DNA of 64,000 nt from Tamarix chinensis (lineage: Eukaryota; Streptophyta; Magnoliopsida; Caryophyllales; Tamaricaceae). The notes beneath the pieces are model-generated. The model ran no database searches. It was not told where the DNA came from and worked only from the letters and a program-made list of their open reading frames with translations. The stretch spans positions 30,669,262 to 30,733,261 of the forward strand of contig CM060175.1 of the NCBI GenBank assembly GCA_030549775.1, given 5' to 3'. A program made the translations under genes and the position numbers. This document shows, piece by piece, positions 33,549 through 46,896 of the stretch. Numbering within the stretch: position 1 is the stretch's first letter; each line of letters starts with the position of its first letter.

Positions 33549-36500
33549 TGTAATCCCCAGAATTTTTTTAAAAGCCTATATTTTAATAAATAAATTTTAT
33601 TTGGAATAACTTAGCCTTTAAATCTATTTAATTTAATTATTTTATGGATTTTTGAGTAAATAAAATTTGGGTATAAATATTTAATAAATTAAAATAAATA
33701 TTTTGTTATTTTATTATACTCTTATTATTTAAGTAAAATTTTTAAACCCTTATTTTACAAAAATTATCCTTTTTAACTCTCATATTTTAATTATCTTAAA
33801 ATTAAAATATTAAATCAATTTATTACCCAAAATTATTCTATTTTATTATTTTATCAAATAAAATTTTTTGTATTTGCCCCACTTTCCCTTTTCTTTTCCC
33901 TTTTCCCTTTTCCCTTTTCTTTTTTCCTTCTCCTTTTTCTCATTTCCTTCTTCTTTCTTTTTTTTGGGTCGCCAACCGGCCTGCTTCTCCTTTCCCCCTT
34001 CCTACGCGTTGGGTCGCTGGCTCATTTCCTCTCCCCCTCTCCTTTCTCCCTCACGTGTGAGCCTGACCCCTCCTCCTTTCTCCCGCATGAGCCGGCCTCC
34101 CTTTCTTTCCTTTCTCTCCCGACCGGGCTGACTCCTTCTTCCTTCGGTCGGTCTATTCGCACGCCCAACAGCCAATACCCAACCTCCCCGATCCTTATTC
34201 TTCCTTCTTCTTCTTTCTTTCTTCTCCTCCACTCCCTGCCATGACCACTCCCTACAACTCCTTCTCCCCTATTGACCTCCTTAACTCTCTCCCGCCATTC
34301 CTTTCCCCATATCGAGACCTTCCCCACTCCCGGCCATCACCCCATTCCTTTCCCCTCTCCCTACAACCGCCAATTTCCCTACCAATCTACAGCCACCCCT
34401 CAAGCCCCCTATCCCTTCCCTTCTCTTCCTCTCCTATTTATTCCTCCTTTCATGCTCAATCTGCTTTTTTTTTAGCCCTATACCTTGCCCGAGCCTCTCC
34501 TTTTCTCCCTTCTTCTCCTCCCCTCTCTCCCCCTATTTTAGGGTTCTCCACCCACCTTCGCCACTGCCGCCGCCTCAACCACCACCTGCACCACCTCTTG
34601 CCACCCTCTACCTCACCCTCGAGCCACCACAACCCCCATCAAGCCACCCCGCAGCCCCATTCTTCCTCCTCCCTTCTTTTTCTCTTCTTTCCCCCTCATT
34701 GGCAATCGTTCTACAACACCTCATTCCGCTACCGTCCCGCTAATTCTGCCACCACCCGAGCCACCTTATTACTCCCTACAACCCCCTCTACAATTCCCAA
34801 TCCTCCTTTGGTCGAAACCATCACCCGAAAGCCTCCATTTTCCTCCATTTTCCTTCCTCGCCAGCCTGCATCTCAACCCCTTCCTGGCAGCCCCTCTTCG
34901 CGGCCTCCTTGCCGCCGCTTCCACCACCTTTAGCCACCTTTGACGCATCCCTGACCACCACTTACAACCCCTCTCCACCTCTGCATCCTTCCCTTGCCTT
35001 AAATCCACCCCCACATGCCTATTTTCCTAGCCTAAAAACCCTAACCCAAAATTGTCTATTTTTCTTTCTATTGCCCTCCTTCGAGCCCTTCTCCCCATTA
35101 ATTTTCATGCAGCTCATGCTGCATTAGCAGCATGAGTTTCTAGGTTTCTTGATTTGTTGGGTTACTAATTTTAAGGTATAATTATATTTTTAATTTAATT
35201 ATTTGATTAATTAAGCATTATAAAGTTTTATGCCTTGATTTTGTTATTTCTAATGTAATAAATCTTTATATTATTTTTAGGTATTGGCTTTTATAATCAA
35301 AGCTTGGACCTTTAACGGGAATATCGATAAGGTTCATTTTTGCAAAAACCGAGGCAATCGTTAAATCCCGCTTAAATGCATGAATTAATGCATGTTAGCA
35401 CATTAGGCATTTTTAATGGGTATTATGCTTGATATATGTTGTTTAGCATATTATATATGATTATTTTTTTGGTTGATAAAAGGAAGCATGATAGGTTATA
35501 TGATATGTATGGAAATAATATTTAAGTTAATAATTTGGTTGTTAAGGAAAATGTTAAGTATTATCCATATTGTTTTATGCTATTGTAATATTTAATACAT
35601 GTTTATTATTTTGTGGGCCTTAGGGGATTTTATTACCGTACATGGTACAAGAATGTGGCCTAATCTATATATGGGTGTTAATGAGTATTGTATTAACTCT
35701 AAAAGTTGTGGATGATGCATTAATACTAATACTTTGTGTAGTTATAATAATAATTTAAAATAAGTGGTGTACTAAGGGTAAAAAGGTAATTCTTAATTAA
35801 AAAGGGTATTATGATAATTTTAGAGGCAAGGGTAAAATTGTAAATTTATTAATAAAAGGATAAAACGGTAATTTCGGAAGTAAGGGGTTTAAAATGGGAA
35901 TTTTCATAAATAAAAGGGCAAATTTGTAATTTTGTAGTAAAAGGGGCAATTTGGTAATTTGTAATAAAAATGAAATTTGGTAATTTGTAATAAAAGGGCA
36001 AGTTGGTAATTTTATAATAAAAGGGTAAAATTGTAATTTTGTAATTAGAGGGCAAGATAGTAATTTTGTGACTAATGGGCAAAATGGTAATTTGGAAATT
36101 AGAAGAGGTAAGATAGTAATTTCGTAATTGAGGATAAACGGAAATTTAATAAGTAAAAGGGCAATAGGGTAAATTTTTGGGAGTATCGATGATGTTCAAG
36201 ATGTTTTGCCCTGGATGATGTTCATGAGTATCGATCCACCAGATATAATGGTGGCCTAGTATGTTTTTACCCTAGATGATATATATATATATATATATTC
36301 CGACCCACCGGCCATAATAGTGGGGGTCCCGAGCTCAATAAAATTTGTTTTGGATGTGAATAAGTTATGGAAACATGCTAATCATTGAGATGATTGATTA
36401 ATGATGGACCAATGGCCTTAAGGCTTGAAATATATCGATTACTCATTATGGCCTATTGATATTGGTCGACTTGTTAAGTATGCGAATATATGAAAGTGAA

Positions 36501-37089
36501 TGTTACGTATCCGCTATTAATATCTGATTAAATTATTGGATGTGCGAATAAATGGATCTGAATATCATGTTTATACCTATGGTTATCTATGAATGTAGTA
36601 GTATTTCATGTGTGACATTGTGTGCTTGTTTTTAAGTGCGTTTTTAAAGGGTTACTTAGTACCATAGTACTGAAGGGTTCCCTCCATGCGGCCCCTACCT
36701 ATTGAATGGGCAGTACCCCTTACAGGTTGTATTCAGGTTCTATTCAAGTGGGCCCTCGGGAAAGAGTGTAAGGTATTGTCTGGAAATTTTAGGGTTTTAA
36801 CTTGTCTATTTCAAATTCAATGTATTTGTTATTTTATAACCACCGTTGTTAAATTTTTCTCTTGTAAAGTGTTTACTGCACTTCTCTGATTTTTAAATGC
36901 TTAAGTTTCTTTTAAAATGGTATTTTACTCTTTTAGCCTTAGCACTTGGTACCGGAACGATATGAGTGAACCGGTCTGGTACTAAGTGTGGTGGTAATAC
37001 TCCCGAAGTTCACGGTTTATTAATTTGCTTCCGCAAATTTTCTTTTAATTAAACGCAAATTTTTAGTAGTGAATTTTGGGGGTGTTACA
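33549..37089 (+). mobile_element. Solo LTR F3 (3.5 kb) inside F4
   Basis: Starts TGTAATCCCCAGAATTTTTT, ends GAATTTTGGGGGTGTTACA, with a perfect CGAGC duplication (33544-33548, 37090-37094). Same subfamily as F4: CT-rich tract 33875-35100, GCAGCTCATGCTGC at 35109, minisatellite 35770-36175, two motif copies (36225, 36303), stem block near 36655, terminal hairpin 36940-36990. No coding content; open frames in the CT-rich tract are composition artefacts. Confidence 0.9.
35770..36175 (+). repeat. Minisatellite in F3
   Basis: Shorter and more degenerate version of the F4 minisatellite (GGGTAAAATTGTAATTTTGT units), about 10-14 copies. Confidence 0.85.
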
Positions 37090-37209
37090 CGAGCCCTCCT
37101 GGGAGGATAAGTGTAGATATAGTTAGCCATGTATGTCAAGGGTGAAATAATTCCGAATAAGATACGAATAAGACACTAATCACTTAAAGAGGAAGATGTT
37201 GAGCAGGAC

Positions 37210-37565
37210 CCAGACCGGTCCACCGGCGAATAATAGGAGCGAGGAGCTGGGGTGCCTTGGAGACCGATCCACTGGTGAATAATAGTGGTCAGGAGTGTTC
37301 CGCCCTATATGTATTTTTGGTCCACCAGCTATAATAGTGGGGGATTCGGTGCTCAACAAACCAAACGTAAAAATGATAAGACACGAGGAAGACACTAATT
37401 ACTTACAGTGGAACACCTTGTGAGTCGGGGCTAGACCGGTCCATCGGTGAATAATAGTGGCCAAGAGCGTTCTTCCCTAGAGATCGGTCCACCGGCGAAT
37501 AATAGTGATCAAGAGCGTTCTGCCCTGTATGTATTTCCGGTCCACTGGCTATAATAGTGGGGTTC
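37210..37565 (+). repeat. Motif array in F4
   Basis: Six GGTCCACCGGCGAATAATAG/GGTCCACCAGCTATAATAGT-like units near 37215, 37263, 37318, 37437, 37486 and 37540, as two triplets about 120 bp apart. Confidence 0.9.
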
Positions 37566-40014
37566 CTGTACTCACATGGATATTTATAATTCGAGATGAT
37601 GGATTAATGATGGACTAATGGCCTTAAGGCCCTAAAAGTATTGATTATTCATGATGGCCAATTAATGTTTGGTTAACTTGTTAAGTATGTGAATGGACGA
37701 AAGTGAATGTTACGTACACACCATTAATATCTGACCGACTTGTTGAATATGTGAATGTATGGATCTGAATATTATGTTTACACCTGTCGTTATGTGTATA
37801 GTAATATATCATATTTTACAATGGGTGCCTACTTTTAAGTGCGTTTTTAAAGGGTTACTCAGTACCGTAATACTAAAAGGTTCCATTCGTGGGGCCCCTA
37901 CCTATTCAATGGGTGGTACCCCTTGTTGGTTGTATTCGGTGTTACTCAAGTGGGCCATCGGGAAAGAGCGTAAGGAACTATTCGGAACTGTTAGGGTTTT
38001 ACTCTGTCTCCTTTAAATTCACAATTTCAATGTATTTGTTGTCTCGAACCACCATTGGTGGATTATACTCTTATAAAATGTTTACTTGCACTACTCTAAT
38101 TTAATTATTAGCTAAGTTTCTCGTAAATTATATTTTTCTCCTTTAGCCTTAGCACTTGGTACTGGAACGATATGAGTGAACCGGTCTGGTACTAAGTGTG
38201 GCAGGAATATCCCCAGAATTCACAGTTTATTATTTTACTTCCGCTAAATTACTTTTAATAAAAAGAAATTTTTTAGTAGTGAATTTTGGGGGTGTTACAT
38301 TATCCAGAAACCCTAGTTTAAACCTAAATGGTCCATCCTACTCCACCTTACACAATTCAAATTATTATAACACACCTCTCATCACAACTCATGGATTCCA
38401 CCTTCACCATCATACCTTCCTCACCAAGTACACGTACAATCACAAAAACCCTAAGTATCCACACCAACCCTAACCAGCCACACAAAAACCCTAGATCGGT
38501 ATCCTATATACTCTTATTGTAACACCCTCAAAATTTACACATTTTTTTTAAAACAAGACTTATAATTTAAAACCATAAATTCTAGGGATGCTACTGCCAC
38601 ACTTAGTACCATACTGGTTCACTTCTACAGTTCTAGTACCAAGTGCTAAGCCTAAGAAAAACTGCATATAGCATTAGTCAATAGTCCAACTTCATGAATA
38701 CGAAAATCAGAGTACACATAAGTCCTTACATAATTCAAAAAACTAGCTATTGTTTTTCAGAGAATAAAAATAACAACAATAATAAAAGATTTTCTGCAGC
38801 TCAAACATAATTAAAAGATAACACGAATAATAATCTCAAATAGAAAACGGCCACGCCACTCCAGGACTTGATCCAGCCCACAATCACTCGGCCCCACCTA
38901 ATGTCCCATATACATCAATAGCATCAAAATAATAGTCTCCTACCTGCAACAGGTCAAACGGGCCTTTTGCTCATAGGAATGAGCAGCACCCATGAAACTG
39001 GTGATCAGTACGCTACGCACCGAGTAAGGTAACCATGCACTAAGGCCAACATACAAAATTCACACAACCAATGCGTAATAATAAAGAAGCATAGAATTCA
39101 ATCATAATAGCACAAGATAAAATAAATGCTCAAGAGAAATACCATGATTCAATACGGATCAGATTGTTTACTTCATCAAACCTTTATTGAATTTATTTTC
39201 ACACCATGCTCTTTATCAAGTCCATACGAGTACAGGAATTCCACTATTTTTGCCGGTGGATTAGTCTCTAGGGCACTTTGTGTAACACCCCAAAATTTAC
39301 TAATTTTTTAAAAACGAAAGTAATTAAAATACTTAATTTAAAACCCGTAAATTCTAGGGATGTTACCGCCACGCTTAGTACCAAACTGGTTCTCTCCGAC
39401 CGTTTCAATACCAAGTGCTAAGGCTAAGAAAAGATTTACATTGAACTCAACCAACAGTTCATAAAAGAACTTGAAATATCATACGTTAAAAATCAGAGTA
39501 CGCATAAATGTTTCTGAACCATAATAGAATAGAAATCAGAGTGCGAAATCAAAGAGGATAAATACTCAATACAAGGTAATAAATCAAAGAGGATTACTCC
39601 AATACAAAAGAAATAATAAAAGGAAATAGAATCGCATAAAGACTGAAATATGGCCATAACTCTCTCAAACTTTAAGCCAAAACAAGTTCAACACACTGCG
39701 CCGAGTGATATCTCGCCCACCTGCACAAAGTCAGAAGGGCATACTACTCGTGGGAATGAGCAGCACCCATGAAAAGGGTGATCAGTACACTACGTATTGA
39801 GTAAGGTATATAAGCACTAAGGCCAACACACAATAGCACATAAAGAATGCAGAATAATAATAAAGCATAAGACCGACATGATAACATAATGCATATGACC
39901 ATTCAGGTAAAAGTATAAAGGCTTAATTATAGTCCGGATTCATTGCTTAATTTATCTTTTATCAAGAATCGTTTCACACCATACTTTTTATCAAATCCAT
40001 GCGAGTATGGAAGC

Positions 40015-40365
40015 TCCCACTATTATAGTCGGTGGACCGAAAACACATAGGGTATCATACCCTAACCTCTATTATAGCCGATGGACCGGAAACACATAGG
40101 ACTACGCGTCCTAACCACTATTCCTAACCAGTGGATCGGTTGGCCCCGACTCGCATGATGTTTCATTCTAAGTAATTAGTATCTTTTAGTCATTTTAGCA
40201 AAGCTCGGGTTTGTGTTTATTGAGCTCGGGAACCCCCACTATTATAACCGGTGGATCGGTCACACATGGGACATTATGTCCTAACCACTATTATAACCGG
40301 TAGATCGGTCGCACATAGGGTAAAAACCCTAACCACTATTCCAAACCAGTGGATCGGTTGGTCCC
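40015..40365 (-). repeat. Motif array in R3
   Basis: Six CCACTATTATAACCGGTGGA-like units near 40017, 40065, 40118, 40236, 40286 and 40335. Confidence 0.9.
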
Positions 40366-40544
40366 GTCTCAACCATCTTCCACTTTAGATAATTAATGTT
40401 ATAAGTATCTTATTTAGAAGCTTTCATTCTAGACCTGCATGAATCATTCCATTTACACTTCACACATCACAAATCATAAATTCTACAATCATAATTACAC
40501 TTCAATCACCAAATGTGCACGATAACACAAAAACCCTAAGCAGC

Positions 40545-41340
40545 CACAACAACCCTAATTAACCACAACAAACCATAGTTAACCACTCTAAACCCTATTT
40601 AACCATAACAACCATAATTAGTCATTCCACACCTTAGTTAATCACAACAAACCATAATTATCCACTCTAACCCTAGTTAATCACAACAACCCATAGTTAA
40701 TCACTCCAAACCCTAATTCAGTCTCCTCCATACACTTATAATGTCCTACGTACTATTTTTCATCCTAAGTGTTCAAACACCCAAACAACACTTACATTAC
40801 CTTCCTTACATCCCAAATTAATTTTCCACATGTAAATTTCCTACCATGCAGACATTTGAAAATTTTCATGCAAACCCTAAAATTCCACGTGAAACCATAA
40901 ATTCAACCATGCAACCCTAGATTCTTCCATATAATTAAAACCCTAGATTCCTCCATACAAAACCTTATATTCAATCCATACACAACCAAAGATTCATCCA
41001 TACCAAACCCTAGATTCAAACCATATAAAACCCACGAATTCATCCATACCAAACCCTAAATTCCAACCATATAAAACCAAATATTCATTCATACAAAACC
41101 CTATATTAGATCCTCCCATACAAAGCCACAAATTAGATTCTCCTATATAACGTCATAAATTACATTCTTCCATACAACATCATAAATTAGATTTTCCCAA
41201 ATAAAACCATAAATCATATTCTCCCACACAACCATAAATTAGACTCTCCTAAATAAAATCATAACTTATATTCTCCCATACAAAACCATAAATTATATAC
41301 TCCCACACGAAACCCTAAATTTTTGACTTTATTCTTCCAC
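40545..41340 (-). repeat. Degenerate AACCCTA-rich minisatellite in R3
   Basis: Consecutive phrases of about 20-30 bp built on AAACCCTAGTTAACCACTCC and, further right, ATTCATCCATACCAAACCCT variants. Shorter versions occur in R2 (49390-49600), and the forward version in F2 (55690-55810). Confidence 0.75.
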
Positions 41341-41651
41341 TCATGAATCATTAATATACTTAGGTCAACTCACATCCCTCAGTTAACTTCTATCTCCCAT
41401 TCTCCTTTTTCATCCTTTCCCCCACACAACAACATCAACATCCTCACATGCATGTCTTACAGGGTCACAACACATATCATCATACATAAATAATACACAC
41501 GCCATACAAAAACATACTTCAACTCCACGTTATACCATATATGACATAAATAATAATGATAAACATATGATACATAGCATGCGAAGCACATAATGCATAT
41601 AAACACACAAAAGGCCTTAGTAACACCCTTACCTAAAATGACACCGGTCTT

Positions 41652-41663
41652 GGAGCACGCTCC
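41652..41663 (-). other. Palindrome of exon-like block (R3)
   Basis: GGAGCACGCTCC, the inverse of the F1 palindrome, within a block bounded by CTTACCTAAAATGACACCGG (inverse of the GTAAGG splice-like edge). Confidence 0.6.
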
Positions 41664-41991
41664 TACGCTTCCTTAAGGCTTTGACCAAATAATAACATAC
41701 TAATAAAAATAACATTAATAAAATTCTAACTTTGCTAGAGATATAGAAATAATAGAAATATTATAAAAGTTGATAATATAGGGTTAAAGACTTTACCCTA
41801 ATAATAATAATGATACTAAAAATACTATTAATGATAATATTAATAAAAATAATAATAATAGTAACAATAACAAAAAGGGCATTACTCAAAACATAGTGAA
41901 ATAAGGGCTTTGACCCTTTTATCAAAATAATATTAATAATAATATTAGTAAAATAAATAAATAAATTTAATAATAATAATAATAATAATGA

Positions 41992-42027
<36 letters not shown>

Positions 42028-42091
42028 TGATGAAAAATAATAATTTAGAAACCCTAGGAGCTCTCTCCTCTCTCCTCTCTCCTCCTCCTCC

Positions 42092-43548
42092 ATGGTTCGC
42101 ACGAGGAGTGCTATGGCTGCTAAGAAGAAGAAGAAGGCTTTAGGGAGTTCTTCTGTAGAGGCTATTGGGTTTGATCAAGCTCAGGATATTCAAGGTTCCG
42201 TTTTTCCATCCGTATTGCCGGAAGACCCATCATGCATGGTCTATGCATCAAATAACGTCGATCAGGGAGCTTGTGTTACGGTTATAAATACTGAATCCAA
42301 TGCTGGGTCTAATTCTGGTATCCCTATTAATGATATAGGACTTGAATCTTCTGGCTTGGATTTTCATCAACTGATGAATACTGAACAGGTGCTCCCTCGT
42401 CCTTTGGTTTCTTCATGGAAAGACTTGGTGGTAAGAAATCATATTCCTCTTCAAGGTGCCTCTTTGTCTTATGTTCCTCCTGAGAGGGTTGGGGATAGGA
42501 TTCAGGTTTCTTTACAGAAGGACAGGGTGGATAAGAATTGTCACTAATGGGAATGGGCAGTGGTTGGTTATGTGCTTGGTTTTCGACCAACCATGTCCCA
42601 ATTGGTTGGTTATGTTAAGCAAAACTGGTCTGCTATCCGAGAATCGAAGATGTTACTTCATGACCAGGTTTTTTTTGTTTTCAATTTGATTCTCAAGAGG
42701 ATAGGGATTGGGTTTTATCTAAACCTTATTGTACTTTTTTCAACATACCTTTTATTTTTAAGGCTTGGCATCGTAGGTTTCAATTCACTAAGGAGAAGTT
42801 TCAGTTTCTTCCTTTGTGGGTAAAGCTTATTAACCTTCGTCTGGATTACTGGGATGTGGATTCTTTGAGTAGAATTAGCAGTGCTATTGGCAGACCTCTT
42901 CAATTGGATGGAATTACTGCTACGGGTGATAGAATCTCTTTTGTACGCATGTTGGTTGAAGTGGATGTGTCTAAAAATTTAATTGATTTTGTGGACTTAG
43001 TTGATCCAGATGGTGCTATCCTGACTCAGATAATTGTTTATGAATGGTGGCCTAGTTTCTGCAATTCATGTCATGAAGTTTGTCATTCTACTAATAAGTG
43101 TAAGAAGATTTCTAGAGTGCAGAGGCATGATCATGCTGTTTTTGATGCCCCTAGAGCTGCAGGTCAACCACAAGGGGAGAAAGGGAGTTCTATCTGGCGT
43201 AAGGTTTTTGTCAGGTATTCTGAGTCTCAGCAGTGTAATCAAAAGGTGGATTTGGAGTCAAGGCCAGTTGATCCCATTGGTACTAGTCTTGGTTTCTCTT
43301 CTAGCCCTTCTGTCAGGGATGTGTATCCAAGGAAGGACCAGTTGGTTCCTCCTGTAGAAGGGCATACTTCCTTGGCCCAAAATCTCAAGTCCTCTAATAC
43401 TGTATGTTTAGAGAATAGGTATGCATGTCTATCTCTCACTAATGATATTTTGCAATATCATGCAAAACCATTAGTCCCACAGGCAGTTAACCCTAGTACT
43501 ATTTTGGCTCCTCAATCAGAGTCAAATGATAGGAGCATGGAATGTTAG
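42092..43548 (+). pseudogene. LINE ORF1 (DUF4283 / zinc-knuckle protein)
   Basis: The ATG at 42092 gives MVRTRSAMAAKKKKK, a basic start. A Ser/Asn-rich linker and SWKDLVV (near 42415-42435) lead to the DUF4283 RNA-binding fold typical of plant L1 ORF1. A TAA at 42545 breaks the frame; VVGYVLGFRP follows in the same frame at 42560. A frameshift in the T8 run near 42669 moves the frame to KPYCTFFNIPFIFKAW and then the open stretch to 43548, containing LWVKLINL, SLSRISSAIGRPL, a DPDG turn and the knuckle CNSCHEVCHSTNKC (42-bp stretch near 43060), CX2CX4HX4C-like. The Ser/Pro-rich C-terminus overlaps ORF2 by 23 bp. ORF1 would coat LINE RNA. Two disabling lesions. Confidence 0.85.
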
Positions 43549-46500
43549 AGGGCTTAATAAGCCCTATAAATAGAAGGAGCTTAAGCACTGACTTTCAGTG
43601 CATAAAGTGTCCTTATTTGGTCTTCTAGAAACTATAGTGAAGAGTATTAATGCTAATGGTATTCTTCATAAATTGGGATCTCACTGGAGCAGATTAGATA
43701 ATCATAACTCCCATCCAAATGGGAGAATTTGGTGTATATGGGACAGTAGGGTTTGGGATGTCCAACTTATTTTTAGTAATGAGCAATTTCTACATGTTTT
43801 AGTCTCTGCCACTCAATCTAGCTTGAAGTTCTTTGCTTCTTTTGTATATGGGTTCAATGTAGGTTGTGAAAGGAAAGCTCTCTAGCAGGCCTTAGTGGAT
43901 TGTCAGGTGGTTTATGATCCTTGGATTGTCATGGGGGATTTTAATGTCGTTTTCCAATCTGTTGAGAATTTTCAAGGCAATACCATTAACTATGTAGATG
44001 TTACTGATGCTGTGGAATGTTGGAATTTTGTTTTATTGCTTGACCTTGTTTTTTCAGGTCTAAGATTCACCTGGTCTAATAGGAGTATGGGGGATAATTT
44101 AATTATGGAAAAATTGGATAGAGTTCTGGTTAACACTCCCTGGTTAACCAAGTTCCCTATATCTTCTGCTCATTTTAATGAGACTCTTTTTTCTGATCAT
44201 AATTCTTCTTTGGTTAAACTGGATATATCCCCTCCTCAGTTTAAGAGTTATTTTAAGTTCTTTGACACGTGGACTTTGCATCCTCATTTTCTTATTTTGG
44301 TTGCTGATTGTTGGAAGAGTCAACCTCATATAAATATTTTAAAGATGTTTTAGATTAATATGCAACATATTAAGTCCAGGTTGAAAGTCTTCAATAGGCA
44401 GAATTTTGGTGATCTTTCTTCAAAGGTTTAGCTGGCTAGAGAGAGGGAGGCATTATATTTGGATCCTGCTAATCTCTCTTTGCAATAAGAAGAGAAATTC
44501 TCTTTAAAATCTTATGAATTCTTAGCCTCTCGTGAGGAAAGTTTTCTAAAGCAGAAGTTTGGGATTAAATGGCTACAGTTGGGTGACTCTAATTCTCATT
44601 ATTTTTTCTCTGTTATGAAGGCTAGACAACAACATAATTTCATTAGACAGATCCAGCTAGACTCAGGTCAGGTCTGTTTAGATAGGGATGGTATTGATCT
44701 AGCTTTTGTGGAGTTTTACAAAAAATTACTGGGACAGAGAGGTGCTGCTACAAGTTGAATGTCAGAGAATGTGCTGAATTTGGGTCCTTTGTTATCTGTT
44801 CAACATCAACATGATCTAATCTGTCCTATCACAAAGCATGAGGTAAAAGCATCTCTATGGTTAATAGCAAATCTCAAAGCTCTAGGGCCTGATGGCTTTA
44901 CTTCTGGATTTTTTAAGTCTCTACATGGAATGTGGTCAGTGAGGACTTGTATTAGGTAATAAGAAGATGTTTTCAAACAGTTGTTATTCCTTCATTTATG
45001 GGTATGTCTAAATTGGTTCTCATTCCTAAATTTGTGAATGCTATTACAATAGCTGATTTAAGACCTATTGCTTGTTGCAATGTGGTCTACAAGATTTTGG
45101 CAAAGGTCCTAGTAGGAAGGTTGCAAAATGTTTTACCTTCCATCATTCATCCTTCACAATCAGGGTTTGTCAAGGGCAGAAGAATTGGAGATAATGTGTT
45201 GTTGGCTCATGAATTGTTGCATATGTATAATAGGAAGAACATTTCTCCAAGGTGTATGCTGAAGATAGACATGAGGAAAGCTTATGATTCTGTGGATTGG
45301 CTTTTCATGGAAAAAATCTTGTTAGGTCTTCATTTCCCACTACATTTTGTTAAGGTAATTATGGCTTGTGTTTCTTCAGCTTCTTATTCTTTATCCATTA
45401 ACAATAGGTTGCATTCCCCTTTTAAGGGTATGAAAGGGCTTAGACAAGGAGATCCCTTATCTTCATTTCTATTTGTTATTACTATGGAATATCTGAATAG
45501 GGCTTTCCAATCCCTATGGAGTAGAAAAGAGTTTCAGGGACATCCTAAATGTAAGAAGCTGAAAATTATTAATTTGAGCTTTGGAGATGATTTACTTGTT
45601 TTCTGCAAAGCTAATGTCAGTTCTGTCAAAGCCATTAAGGAGGTTTTGGACAACTTTTCTTCATGCTTAGGCCTTCATATTAGCCCTATCAAGAGTATGT
45701 TTTTCCTCGGTGGCTCTTCTCAGCAATTAAAGTAGGAGATTAAATATGTTTTCCCCTTTCAGGATGGGTCTTTTCCTTTTAAATATTTGGGAGTTCCTAT
45801 TGATTCTTTCAGGCTTAAGGTAGTAGATATGATGGCATTGGTTCATAAAATTTCTGGTCGTATGAAACATTGGGTCAATCGACTTCTGTCATATGCTGGA
45901 CGACTCCACCTTTTGCAATTAGTCATCTCTGGCATTACTAATTTTTGGAGTCAAATATTTATTTTTCCCAAGAAGATTATTCAAAGAGTCATGGCCATGT
46001 GTAGAGCCTTCCTCTGGTCTGGTAAGATTTCTACTCATAAAAAAGCTTTAGTGGCATGGAGGGTGGTTTGTTTACCAAAGAAAGAAGGGGTTTTAGGCCT
46101 TTTGGAGTTATCTACATGGAATATAGCAGTTGTGGGTAAATTGTTGTGGCATTTATATCAAGATAAGGATGCTCTTTGGATTAAATGGATGCATGCATAT
46201 TATATCAAAAGGCAGGAGCTATTTTCTTGCATTTTACCCTGCACTACATCAGGGTTAATGTCGAAAATGTTTTCTGTAAGATCTGTTATCATTCCTATTG
46301 TCCAGCTATGGCAAAGAGATCATTTGTATTCTATTGCATAGGTTTATGATTCCATTCGATTTTCTGCACCCAAGGTGGCTTGGAGAAGTTTTGTTTGGTC
46401 GAATATTGTAGCTTCCAAACATAAATTTATTTTATGGTTAGCAGCCCAGTCCAAGATCCCGACTAAGGATTATATCAGCACTTTCTTGCCTTCCATCAAT

Positions 46501-46896
46501 CAGAGATGCTATTTTTGTACCCAAAATGAATCTGTGCTGCATATCTTATGTCAATGTGTTGAATTGAAGAAGATTTGGTCTGCTATAAGCAAGACAGGTT
46601 GATTCAAACTCAGATTTGGCTCTATTGAGAGAGTATTTAATTCTATGGCTAGAAGTAGACACAGAAAGGATGGAGTTGCCCAATTCTATTCAAGTTTTTA
46701 TGCTATTGCACTTTATGAAGTTTGGAAAGTTAGGAATGATTGTATTTTTTCTAATAGAAATTGGGTTTTGAAAGGGGTAGCATATAAGGTTGCATTGACT
46801 ATGTCATCTCTTTGTTTTCATTCTAGTCGAAAGGAAAAGTATGTTAGTTTGATAGGAAGGGTAGATCATTTCTACAATCTCATTTGTAATTTATGA
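43526..46896 (+). pseudogene. LINE ORF2: endonuclease and reverse transcriptase
   Basis: Starts at ATG 43526 with the endonuclease motif GAWNVRGLN. Catalytic blocks follow: GLLET near 43620 (metal-binding Glu), MGDFNVV near 43930, LDRVLVN near 44118 and SDHNSSL near 44197. The RT begins with APITK-like CPITKHEVKAS and LGPDGF, then after a frameshift between 44962 and 44998: LRPIACCNVVYKILAKVL, SGFVKGRRIGDNVLLAHELL, KIDMRKAYDSVDW, GLRQGDPLSS and FGDDLLVF (45580), where the family has (F/Y)ADD. The C-terminal zf-RVT domain carries WLAAQSKIPT and CYFCTQNESVLHILCQC (about 46435-46560). Stops occur near 43571, 43589, 43883, 44351, 44429, 44487, 44756, 44957, 45733, 46339 and 46600, several replacing Gln or Trp. 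It would nick target DNA and copy LINE RNA; this copy cannot. Confidence 0.9.

Larger units (their letters stand above)
29645..38299 (+). mobile_element. Solo LTR F4, split by F3
   Basis: Segments 29645-33548 and 37090-38299, net about 5.1 kb. Starts AGTAGTCCCTCGAATTTTT and ends GAATTTTGGGGGTGTTACA. The flanks TTTAC and TTATC are a poor duplication, but R1 sequence continues across the insertion. This and F3 form a subfamily with a CT-rich tract (29955-31200), a GCAGCTCATG block (31201), no TTA tract, and instead a 27-bp minisatellite at 31870-32640. The ATGCATGC block is at 32923, the motif array at 37210-37565, a stem block near 37858, and the terminal hairpin at 38150-38200. Confidence 0.8.

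Noticed and set aside
34241..34933. 230-codon open frame in F3
   Set aside because: Same composition artefact as in F4; no domain and not conserved in relatives.
40545..41340. Interstitial telomere
   Set aside because: AAACCCTA words occur but not as tandem 7-mers; the unit is a longer degenerate repeat inside an LTR.
42092..42547. Host gene with a Lys-rich N-terminus
   Set aside because: The same frame continues after the stop into DUF4283 and a zinc knuckle and is followed by an overlapping LINE ORF2, so it is LINE ORF1.
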